From Tannerella sp. oral taxon 808 (GTDB taxonomy: Bacteria > Bacteroidota > Bacteroidia > Bacteroidales > Tannerellaceae), in contig MIQB01000088.1 of NCBI GenBank assembly GCA_002890585.1, positions 1 to 8,163 on the forward strand: 8,163 bases of DNA. The letters run 5' to 3'. Each line of letters begins with the position of its first letter. Within the stretch, counting starts at the first letter, position 1. The notes below the pieces were generated by a model, which was given only the letters and a program-made list of their open reading frames with translations, searched no databases and had not been told where the DNA came from. The position numbers were made by a program, and so were the translations under genes. Positions 1-6,341 of the stretch are shown one piece after another.

Positions 1-885
1 TATCGCCTGAAGGAACTCTTCTTAGCACGTCGTGCACCCGAGACGCCCGTGGGAATCGTGCGGCAAGCTGGGCGAGACGGCGAGATGACGACCGTCACCA
101 CGCTGCGCGACTTTGATCCCGAGCAGGCGGACATGTTCACCGTCGTGCTGATCGGCAACTCGCAATCGTACGCCGTCGGGCAGACAATCGTCACGCCACG
201 CGGGTACTATCGCGAGATGGAGCGCGAGGAGGGCGTCAATGTGGGGCAGGGGATTATGATCGAGAGCTTCCGCACCATCGAGCGTGAGCTGAAGCACCCC
301 GACATCCCGCTCGATCGCAAATGGGCGATGCTGCACGCCATCCACACGACGGCCGACTTCGACATGGAACGTCTGCTCTGGACCGATCCGGGCGCCGTGG
401 CTGAGATGTACGAGCGACTCAGCTCGGGGCGTACGCGCACGATCGTGACTGACGTGACGATGGTGACGTCCGGCATCCGCAAGGGCGCGCTGCAACGCAT
501 GGGCATCGAGGCCAAGTGCTACCTCTCCGACGAACGCGCCGTGAAGATGGCGGCTGAGAAGGGCATCACCCGCGCACAGGCCGGCATCCGCGTGGCTGTC
601 GAGGAACATCCCGACGCGCTCTTTGCCTTCGGTAACGCGCCCACGGCGCTGATGGAGCTGTGCACCTTGATCCGTCGCGGGAAGGCGCGGCCGAGCGGCA
701 TCGTGGCGGCACCTGTCGGCTTCGTGCACGTCTGCGAGAGCAAGGAGATGGTGAAGCCGTTCACAGACATCCCCAAGGTGATCATCGAGGGACGCAAGGG
801 CGGCAGCAACCTCGCCGCGACGCTCGTCAACTCCGCCCTCACCTTTAACGACGCGGCGCAACTGCGCCCGGGACGCGATGTCTGA
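1..885 (+). CDS. cbiHC: CbiH-CbiC fusion, 3' part (precorrin-3B C17-methyltransferase / precorrin-8X methylmutase)
   Basis: The frame is open from the first base, so the 5' end lies outside the window; 294 residues are visible. Visible residues 1-69 match the C-terminal tail of CbiH/CobJ (TPVGIV, then IGNSQSY and VTPRGYY), the SAM-dependent enzyme that methylates C17 and contracts the corrin ring. From about residue 86 to the end is a full-length CbiC/CobH of about 210 residues, which moves the C11 methyl group to C12 to give cobyrinic acid. CbiC hallmarks are IHTTADFD (residues 114-121, with His115 the expected catalytic histidine), DVTMV (151-155), AFGNAPTAL (209-217), APVGFVHVCESKE (237-249) and RKGGSNLAA (265-273). 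An internal GTG at 49 could be mistaken for a start, but coding similarity to CbiH continues upstream of it. The gene overlaps the following cbiET by 8 bases, so the two are surely co-transcribed. CbiH-CbiC fusions are, as I recall, usual in Bacteroidales. The family call is firm; the missing N-terminal part is inferred. Confidence 0.93.
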   Translation, partial: YRLKELFLARRAPETPVGIVRQAGRDGEMTTVTTLRDFDPEQADMFTVVLIGNSQSYAVGQTIVTPRGYYREMEREEGVNVGQGIMIESFRTIERELKHPDIPLDRKWAMLHAIHTTADFDMERLLWTDPGAVAEMYERLSSGRTRTIVTDVTMVTSGIRKGALQRMGIEAKCYLSDERAVKMAAEKGITRAQAGIRVAVEEHPDALFAFGNAPTALMELCTLIRRGKARPSGIVAAPVGFVHVCESKEMVKPFTDIPKVIIEGRKGGSNLAATLVNSALTFNDAAQLRPGRDV

Positions 886-2074
886 GCCGCGCCGCACGTT
901 CTACGTCGTTGGTATCAGCGACGAGCGCGACGTCCAACTGCCCGCCGCGGTGCGCGAACGCATCGCCCGCGGACACGTCTTCTCCGGCGGACGCCGCCAC
1001 CGCGAGATCGTCGGTGGGTGGCTCCCCGAGGGCGCCGTGTGGATCGACATCACGGTGCCCTTGGATCGCGTCTTCGAGCAGTACCGCGACCATCGCGACA
1101 TCATCGTCTTTGCCTCCGGCGACCCGCTTTTCTTCGGTTACGCCGTCACGCTTCGCCGCGTCTTTCCCGACGCAGCGATCGAGACATGCCCCTCGTTCAA
1201 CTCGCTGCAACTGCTCGTCCACCGGCTCGGCATGCCGTATAACGAGATGATCCCCGTATCACTCACCGGCCGGCCGTGGGACGACTTCGACGCGGCGCTG
1301 ATTGAGCGGCGGCCACTCCTCGGCATCCTCACCGACCGCGAGAAGACGCCCGCCGTGATCGCCCGCCGGATGATCGAATACGGCTACGGCGACGATTACC
1401 GCATGTACACCGGCGAGCGCCTCGGCAACGAGATGGACGAGCGTGTCCGTACGCTTACGCCGGCCGAAGCCGCCGCGGCCACGTTCACGCACCCGAACAA
1501 CCTGATCTTGGAACGCATCCGCCGGCGGCCGCGCCCGTTCGGTATCGCCGAGAGCGAGTTCCACCTGCTCGACGGCCGCGTGAAGATGATCACCAAGCGA
1601 CCCGTGCGTCTACTCTCGCTCAGCATGCTCGACCTGCACAATCGTACCTCGCTGTGGGATGTCGGCTTTTGCACCGGCTCGGTGTCCGTCGAGGCGCGGC
1701 TGCAATTCCCGCACCTCCGCGTCACGGCCTTCGAGATCCGCCCCGGTTGCGAGGAGATCCTCGCCGCCAACTGCCGACGGTTCGGCACGCCGGGCATCAC
1801 GCCGGTGATGGGCGACTTCATGGAGGCCGACACGACCGACTTGCCCGCGCCCGACGCCGTCTTTATCGGCGGCCACGGCGGGCGGCTGGCGGACATGCTG
1901 CGTAAGATCGACGGCGTGATGCGCCCCGGCGGCGTGATCGTCTTCAACTCCGTCAGCGAGGAGAGTCGGCAGCTGTTCGCCGAAGGGCTCGCTGCCATCG
2001 GCCGCCGCATCACGGAGTGCGTCCGCCTGACGGTCGATGCGCATAACGCGATCGACGTGATGAAGAGCGAATAG
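878..2074 (+). CDS. cbiET: CbiE-CbiT fusion (cobalt-precorrin-7 C5-methyltransferase / decarboxylating C15-methyltransferase)
   Basis: This 398-residue protein has the length and domain order of CobL/CbiET. Residues 1 to about 205 are the CbiE tetrapyrrole methylase: YVVGIS (9-14), VFSGGRRHREIV (34-45), ASGDPLFFG (79-87), TCPSFNSLQLL (103-113) and GILTDREKTP (149-158). Residues from about 222 to the end are CbiT, a Rossmann-type SAM methyltransferase: ITKRPVR (238-244), motif I DVGFCTGSVSVEA (261-273), the acidic motif II region AFEIRPG (284-290) and RPGGVIVFNSV (349-359). Together the two domains methylate C5 and C15 and decarboxylate the C12 acetate side chain, yielding precorrin-8. The ATG at 878 lies inside the end of cbiHC, indicating translational coupling. 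The SAM loop in CbiT is GFCTGS instead of the more usual GxGTGS, and the CbiE N-terminal loop lacks the common GxGPG pattern. I take both as lineage variation, since all other motifs are intact. Confidence 0.95.
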   Translation: MSEPRRTFYVVGISDERDVQLPAAVRERIARGHVFSGGRRHREIVGGWLPEGAVWIDITVPLDRVFEQYRDHRDIIVFASGDPLFFGYAVTLRRVFPDAAIETCPSFNSLQLLVHRLGMPYNEMIPVSLTGRPWDDFDAALIERRPLLGILTDREKTPAVIARRMIEYGYGDDYRMYTGERLGNEMDERVRTLTPAEAAAATFTHPNNLILERIRRRPRPFGIAESEFHLLDGRVKMITKRPVRLLSLSMLDLHNRTSLWDVGFCTGSVSVEARLQFPHLRVTAFEIRPGCEEILAANCRRFGTPGITPVMGDFMEADTTDLPAPDAVFIGGHGGRLADMLRKIDGVMRPGGVIVFNSVSEESRQLFAEGLAAIGRRITECVRLTVDAHNAIDVMKSE

Positions 2075-2092
2075 GACGAAGTACGGATACCC

Positions 2093-2310
2093 AAACAGAC
2101 CTCTGTTTCAGGCCGCGCACATCGGCTGAAGCAAACAGACCTCTGTTTGGGGCCGCGCAGACCCGCTGGAGCAAAACAGACCTCTGTTTGGGCCGCGCAG
2201 ACCCGCTGGAGCAAAACAGACCTCTGTTTGGGGCCGCGCACATCGGCTGAAGCAAACAGACCTCTGTTTCAGGCCGCGCAGACCCGCTGGAGCAAAACAG
2301 ACCTCTGTTT
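2093..2310. repeat. Tandem array of six 16-bp palindromes, 40-41 bp period
   Basis: Six identical copies of AAACAGACCTCTGTTT begin at 2093, 2133, 2174, 2214, 2254 and 2295. Each has arms AAACAGA/TCTGTTT around a central CC, and in copy 2 the dyad extends to 8 bp arms. In RNA each would fold as a 6-bp stem with an ACCT loop. The 24-25 bp linkers are not unique. They share GGCCGCGCA and GCTG-AG and come in two versions, centred on CATCG or GACCC, in the order CATCG, GACCC, GACCC, CATCG, GACCC. The array fills most of the gap between cbiET and cbiGF. It is not a CRISPR, because the linkers are repeated and the palindrome is short. The function is unknown. Possible roles are a binding array for a dimeric protein, a set of RNA hairpins affecting the operon message, or simply an expanded intergenic repeat. 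Open frames run through it on both strands but look like repeat read-through. Confidence 0.95.
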
Positions 2311-2321
2311 GGGGTCGCGCA

Positions 2322-2337
2322 GGCCTCTGCCGAGGCC
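2322..2337. other. Short GC hairpin downstream of the palindrome array
   Basis: GGCCTC at 2322-2327 and GAGGCC at 2332-2337 form a perfect 6-bp stem with a TGCC loop. It immediately follows the last array unit, whose linker diverges here. No T-run follows, so it is not a convincing intrinsic terminator. It could be a degenerate last unit of the array or an RNA structure in the leader of cbiGF. Confidence 0.45.
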
Positions 2338-2381
2338 GAGGAAGTTTGCCTGGTACAAGAATGAGGCGTGATTTAAATGAT

Positions 2382-2416
2382 TCTACCCTCTACGCTCTAC
2401 CATCTATCCTCTATAA
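2382..2416 (+). repeat. Heptanucleotide tandem repeat TCTANNN x5 in the cbiGF leader
   Basis: TCTA recurs at 2382, 2389, 2396, 2403 and 2410, exactly every 7 bases, with variable mostly C-rich triplets between. The last unit ends two bases before the ATG at 2419. The stretch is pyrimidine-rich on the + strand and would be the immediate 5' leader of cbiGF. It also lies between an in-frame upstream ATG (2377) and the preferred start, so gain or loss of a 7-base unit would change the frame of the upstream start but not that of ATG 2419. The periodicity is seen directly; a function in translation or phase variation is conjecture. Confidence 0.75.
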
Positions 2417-2418
2417 TT

Positions 2419-4257
2419 ATGACTACACCATTCCATTCAATGAAAGAAAACATCGCCATCATCTTAGTGTCGGAAGGCGGACTTCCGACGGCGCGCCTCA
2501 TCAGTCACGAGTTAGGTGAGGCGCCGGTGTTCACCACCCACACCCTCGAGGGCTGCCAGACCATCCCGTCGTACGTGCAGTTCCTCTCGACCCACTTCCG
2601 CGCCTACGACCTCTTCGCCTTTATCGGCGCGATGGGCATCTGCATCCGCAGCATCGCTCCCTTTATTAAGGATAAGTACACCGACCCGGCCATCCTCTGC
2701 GTCGACAGCACCGGGCGCTTCGTCGTCTCCGTCCTTTCGGGTCACATCGGCGGGGCCAACGACTGGGCGCGGCGCGTGGCCGCCATCACCGGCGGCGAGG
2801 CCGTCGTCACCACGCAGAGCGACAACACCGGCCTCTGGGCACTCGACACCTTAGCCCGACGTTTCGACTGGCGCACATCCGCCTCGCATGCAGAGATGAA
2901 TCGCATGATCTCCCTCTTCGTCGGCAATGAGCCCACCGCCCTGCTGCTCGACGTGAGGGATCGCGGCACGGACTATTTAGAGCGCACGCGGCCTGCGCAC
3001 GTCAGCGTCTTCTACCGCTTTGAGGACATCCACCCCGAGGCGTTTCGGCTCATCATCGCCGTCACGCCCTTCATTTACACCGCCGACGTGCCCATCCTCT
3101 ATTACCGGCCGCGCGTGCTGCACGTCGGCATCGGTTGCCGCCGCGACAGTGCGCCCGAGGGCGTGGCCGAACACATGGCCGCCGTCATGGAGGTGCACCG
3201 ACTCTCGCCGCTCGCCATCCGCTCCGTCGCCACCATCGAGCTGAAGAAAGACGAGCCGCTCTTCCATGCGCTGGCTGAGGCGTGGGGCGCCGATGAGCAT
3301 GTCTATCGGGCGGATGAATTGGCCAACATCACCGTGCCCAACCCTTCGCAAAAAGTATTCGACACGACGGGCGTCTGGGGCGTGGCTGAGAGTGCGGCGC
3401 AGCGGGCGTCGGGCGGTGGACGACTGGTCATGGAGAAGCAGAAGGGCGTGCTGAGCGCTTCGAGCGACTTCACCTTGGCCGTGGCCTTCGACGCCGAGGC
3501 CGAGCGTGGCGGCTTCATCGAGATCGTCGGTGCTGGGCCGGGCGATCCGGAGCTCGTCTCCGTGCGCGGCAAACGCCTGCTCGAGACGGCCGACCTGATC
3601 CTCTACGCCGGCAGCCTCGTGCCCCGCGAACTGACGGAGTACGCCAAGCCCGGCGCCACGGTGTGCAGCTCGGCCGGCATGACGCTCGAGGAGCAGTTCG
3701 ACGTGATGGAAGACTTCTACGACCGCGGCCTCTTCATCGTCCGCCTCCACACCGGCGACCCTTGCATCTACGGCGCCATCCAGGAGCAGATGGCCTACTT
3801 TGACCGTTACGGTATGCGTTACCACATCACGCCCGGCATCTCCTCCTTCCAGGCCGCGGCCGCCGCACTCCGCTCGCAGTTCACCATCCCTGAGCGCGTG
3901 CAGACCATCATCCTCACCCGCGGCGAGGGGCGCACGCCGATGCCCGAGCGTGAGCGGTTGCACCTCCTGGCCCGCTCGCAAAGCACGATGTGCATCTACC
4001 TCAGCGCCGCCATCGTGGACGACGTGCAGGCCGAGCTGCTTCAGGCTTATCCGCCCGAGACGCCCGTGGCGGCTTGTTATAAGTTGACGTGGCGCGACGA
4101 GCGCATCTATCGCGGGCAGCTCAAAGACTTGGCACAGATCGTCAAGGAGAATCACCTTACGCTGACCACACTGCTCGTCGTCGGCGAGGCTATCGACAAC
4201 CGGCAGGGGCTGTCGCACCTCTACGCGTCGGACTTCAAGCACCTCTTCCGGCCATGA
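2419..4257 (+). CDS. cbiGF: CbiG-CbiF fusion (cobalt-precorrin-5A hydrolase / cobalt-precorrin-4 C11-methyltransferase)
   Basis: From ATG 2419 the protein has 612 residues. Residues 9 to about 355 are CbiG, which opens the delta-lactone and releases the C20 two-carbon unit as acetaldehyde in the anaerobic pathway. Its N-terminal domain shows IGAMGICIRSIAP (69-81) and VLSGHIGGAND (105-115), and its C-terminal domain shows HVGIGCRRD (235-243). Residues from about 366 to the end are CbiF/CobM, which methylates C11: IVGAGPGDPELVSVRG (369-384), YAGSLV (396-401), VRLHTGDPCIYGA (441-453), TPGISSFQAAAAAL (471-484) and CYKLTWRDE (553-561). The start is uncertain. ATG 2419 directly follows the heptad repeat, ATG 2440 sits just before the first conserved residues (MKENIAII), and ATG 2377 would translate the repeat and is unlikely. 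No Shine-Dalgarno sequence is evident, as is usual in Bacteroidota. The stop codon overlaps the start of cbiJD (ATGA), so the two are translationally coupled. The presence of CbiG shows the cobalt-early route. Confidence 0.95.
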   Translation: MTTPFHSMKENIAIILVSEGGLPTARLISHELGEAPVFTTHTLEGCQTIPSYVQFLSTHFRAYDLFAFIGAMGICIRSIAPFIKDKYTDPAILCVDSTGRFVVSVLSGHIGGANDWARRVAAITGGEAVVTTQSDNTGLWALDTLARRFDWRTSASHAEMNRMISLFVGNEPTALLLDVRDRGTDYLERTRPAHVSVFYRFEDIHPEAFRLIIAVTPFIYTADVPILYYRPRVLHVGIGCRRDSAPEGVAEHMAAVMEVHRLSPLAIRSVATIELKKDEPLFHALAEAWGADEHVYRADELANITVPNPSQKVFDTTGVWGVAESAAQRASGGGRLVMEKQKGVLSASSDFTLAVAFDAEAERGGFIEIVGAGPGDPELVSVRGKRLLETADLILYAGSLVPRELTEYAKPGATVCSSAGMTLEEQFDVMEDFYDRGLFIVRLHTGDPCIYGAIQEQMAYFDRYGMRYHITPGISSFQAAAAALRSQFTIPERVQTIILTRGEGRTPMPERERLHLLARSQSTMCIYLSAAIVDDVQAELLQAYPPETPVAACYKLTWRDERIYRGQLKDLAQIVKENHLTLTTLLVVGEAIDNRQGLSHLYASDFKHLFRP

Positions 4258-6053
4258 TCCTGATCCTTGGGGGGACGACCGAGGGGCGCGCCGCCGTGAA
4301 GACGGTCGATGAGGCGGGCAGTCCCTATTTCTATTCCACGCGCGACGCGCATCAGCAGGTGGATTGCCATCATGGCACCCGCCTCACGGGCGCGATGGAC
4401 GCCGACGCGATGGAGGCGTTCTGTCGGGAGAAGGAGGTCAAGCTATTAGTCGACGCCGCGCATCCCTTCGCCGAGGTGCTGCACCGCACGGTGGCCGTCG
4501 TGGCCGAACGGCTCTCGCTGCCTGTGGTGCGTTACGAGCGCGTCTATCCGCCGCGCAGTGCGGACATCATTTGGTGCGATGATTACGACGATGCCATCCG
4601 TCGGTTGGAGGCGGACGGCATCACGCGATTGCTGGCCCTAACCGGCGTGCAGACCATCGGTCGGTTGCGGGCGTATTGGCAGGCGCATGAATGCGTGTTC
4701 CGCATCCTCAATCAACCGTCGTCGCTTGCGTTAGCCGAACGGGAGGGCTTCCCGCGGGAACGGATCGTCTTTTATCAACCCGGAGACGACGAGGCGCTGC
4801 TTGAGCGCATGCGTCCGCAGGCCATATTGACGAAGGAGAGTGGCAAGTCGGGGGGATTTATCGATAAGGTGGAGGCGGCGCATCGGTTGGGCATTGCTGT
4901 GTACGCCATCCGCCGTCCGCCGATGCCCGCAGGGTTTGTCACCGTCACGGGGCCTTATGGCTTTCGTAAACAGATCGAGCGCTTCGTGCCCGGCTTCTTC
5001 CCGCTGCGCAGTGGCTACACCACCGGATCGTGTGCCACGGCCGCGGCTAAGGCTGCGTTGATGGCGTTGCTCACGGGCGAAGAGCAGCGCGAGGTGTCGT
5101 ATGCCTTGCCCGACGGCGAAGTGATGACGCTGCCCATCGCTGAGACGCACCTCGGCAAGCGTGCGGCCACGGCCGCCGTGATCAAGGATGCGGGCGACGA
5201 TCCGGACGTGACAAACGGCTGTAAGATCTGCGCGACGGTGGCGCTACGCAACGGGGGAGGGAGGGGGATCCGCTTCCTGCAAGGCGAGGGCGTGGGTCGC
5301 GTGACGTTGCCCGGCCTCGGCCTGGAGATCGGTGGCCCGGCCATCAATCGCACGCCGCGCGAGATGATCACCCGCGAGTTGACGGCGCTTTGCGATGCCC
5401 CTTTGGACGTGACGATCGCCGTGCCCGGCGGCGAGAAGCTGGCTCGCCAGACGTTCAATCCGAAGCTCGGCATCGTGGACGGCATCTCCATCGTCGGCAC
5501 GTCGGGCATCGTCATGCCCTTCTCGTCAGACGCCTTCGTGCGCTCTATCCGCCGCGAGGTGGAAGTCTGCCGTGCGCTGAGTCCCGAACGCTTAGTCATT
5601 AATTCCGGTGCCCGCAGCGAGCGCTTCGTCAAGGCCGAATACCCCGACCTGCCCGCACAAGCGTTCGTCCACTTCGGCAACTTCATCGGCGAGACGCTGA
5701 AGATCGCCGCCGATCTCGGCATCCCGAACGTGACGATGGGCATCATGGTCGGCAAGGCGGTAAAGCTGGCCGAGGGGTCGTTGGATACGCACAGCAAGAA
5801 GGTGGTAATGAATAAGGCATTCCTGCAAACGGTCGCTGCCGAATCGGGCTGCTCGCCGTCGGCCGGTGAAGCCATCACTGGCATCACGTTGGCCCGCGAA
5901 CTGTGGCACGCCCTCACCGCTGCCGATCGCGATCGGTTCTTCCCCGCCTTGCTCCGCCTCTGCCACCGCCATTGCGCGCCCCTGCTCCCCGCCGGCCACC
6001 TCACCATCCTCCTAATCGACGAAGACGGGAATATCCCGTATCGTCATGCTTGA
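4254..6053 (+). CDS. cbiJD: CbiJ/CobK-CbiD fusion (cobalt-precorrin-6A reductase / cobalt-precorrin-5B C1-methyltransferase)
   Basis: This 599-residue protein starts at the ATG overlapping the cbiGF stop. Residues 1 to about 245 are CbiJ/CobK, the NAD(P)H-dependent reductase of precorrin-6A: LGGTTEGR (5-12, nucleotide-binding loop), DAAHPFA (67-73), LLALTGVQTI (126-135) and TKESGKSGGFIDKVEAA (193-209). Residues from about 250 to 599 are CbiD, which adds the C1 methyl group in the anaerobic pathway: RSGYTTGSCATAAAKAA (252-268), KDAGDDPDVTNG (311-322), NPKLGIVDGISIVGTSGIV (402-420) and DTHSKK (511-516). The two activities are adjacent in the pathway (C1 methylation, then reduction), so the fusion could favour hand-over of an unstable intermediate, which is an inference. 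An open frame continues upstream to 4089 out of phase with cbiGF, but there is no CbiJ similarity there. The gene ends the visible operon: the next feature is a large inverted repeat beginning two bases after the stop codon. Confidence 0.95.
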   Translation: MILILGGTTEGRAAVKTVDEAGSPYFYSTRDAHQQVDCHHGTRLTGAMDADAMEAFCREKEVKLLVDAAHPFAEVLHRTVAVVAERLSLPVVRYERVYPPRSADIIWCDDYDDAIRRLEADGITRLLALTGVQTIGRLRAYWQAHECVFRILNQPSSLALAEREGFPRERIVFYQPGDDEALLERMRPQAILTKESGKSGGFIDKVEAAHRLGIAVYAIRRPPMPAGFVTVTGPYGFRKQIERFVPGFFPLRSGYTTGSCATAAAKAALMALLTGEEQREVSYALPDGEVMTLPIAETHLGKRAATAAVIKDAGDDPDVTNGCKICATVALRNGGGRGIRFLQGEGVGRVTLPGLGLEIGGPAINRTPREMITRELTALCDAPLDVTIAVPGGEKLARQTFNPKLGIVDGISIVGTSGIVMPFSSDAFVRSIRREVEVCRALSPERLVINSGARSERFVKAEYPDLPAQAFVHFGNFIGETLKIAADLGIPNVTMGIMVGKAVKLAEGSLDTHSKKVVMNKAFLQTVAAESGCSPSAGEAITGITLARELWHALTAADRDRFFPALLRLCHRHCAPLLPAGHLTILLIDEDGNIPYRHA

Positions 6054-6054
6054 C

Positions 6055-6300
6055 GTGTACTCGGCATGCGCCCCGAAGGGGCAATTCATCATCAGCCCAA
6101 GGCAACGCCTTGGGGTACGGTTAAATGAAATTTCTCTGCATCATGCAAATCAGCCCCCACCCTGTGCGGCAGGGTGGGGGCTGATTTGTACGATGCGGGA
6201 TGGTGAGGTCGCGACATTACCCCCAGGGTGTCGCTCCACCTTCGGCATCGCTCTACCCTGGGCTGGGTTGATCTGCCCCTTCGGGGCGCACCGGGTACAC
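6055..6300. repeat. Composite inverted repeat: two REP-like elements facing each other
   Basis: The outer ends 6055-6083 and 6274-6300 are inverted copies (GTGTAC, then a variable stretch, then TGCGCCCCGAAGGGGCA matching its exact complement at 6274-6290), differing by one substitution and a 2-base insertion. Each end is itself a small hairpin (GCCCC/GGGGC). Moving inward, both sides carry a CAGCCCA... hairpin. On the left it is CCCAAGGC/GCCTTGGG (6096-6114, 3-base loop). On the right it is CCCAGGGT/ACCCTGGG (6222-6262, 25-base loop). A 19-bp perfect stem lies in the centre (listed separately). The whole thus looks like two divergent copies of one REP-type palindromic element in opposite orientation, as in BIME structures, or a MITE-like element with roughly 28-bp terminal inverted repeats. 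No open frame inside looks like a protein. It separates two convergent genes. No target-site duplication was established. Confidence 0.85.
6146..6188. terminator. Strong 19-bp perfect hairpin between convergent genes; possible bidirectional terminator
   Basis: Bases 6146-6164 (starting CAAATCAGCC) and 6170-6188 are exact reverse complements separated by the 5-base loop TGCGG. With two or three imperfect pairs the stem extends to about 6138/6196. The inner stem is very GC-rich (CCCCCACCCTG) and its foot is A/T-rich (AAAT/ATTT). The gene upstream on the + strand (cbiJD) and the gene on the - strand both end towards it, which suits a shared transcription end. No true U-run follows on either strand, so the terminator role is inferred from strength and position only. 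Confidence 0.55.
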
Positions 6301-6341
6301 CTCATTCATTCGCTAATCATTATTGATAAAGCAAACCTCAC

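Noticed and set aside
1396..2255. Minus-strand open frames encoding a repetitive protein through the palindrome array
   Set aside because: They overlap cbiET in antisense, have no family resemblance, and their repetitive peptides simply translate the DNA repeat. The 40/41-base spacing also moves the frame between units.
2093..2310. CRISPR array
   Set aside because: The repeated core is only 16-18 bp and the intervening sequences are themselves repeated in two versions, not unique spacers. No cas gene is present.
2147..2371. Plus-strand 74-codon frame through the array
   Set aside because: It starts inside the repeat, translates repeat units only, and has no plausible start context.
2345..2376. 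Possible promoter for cbiGF (TTTG at 2345 and TGATTTAA at 2369, 20 bases apart)
   Set aside because: The spacing suits a Bacteroidota promoter but the second element matches TAnnTTTG poorly. Not enough to list as a feature.
2075..2418. Cobalamin riboswitch upstream of cbiGF
   Set aside because: I find no B12-box-like conserved sequence here, and the space is occupied by the repeats. A riboswitch may lie upstream of the operon outside the window.
4089..4253. N-terminal extension of the CbiJ-CbiD fusion
   Set aside because: The frame is open back to 4089 but overlaps the CbiF coding sequence in another phase and shows no CbiJ similarity before the ATG at 4254.
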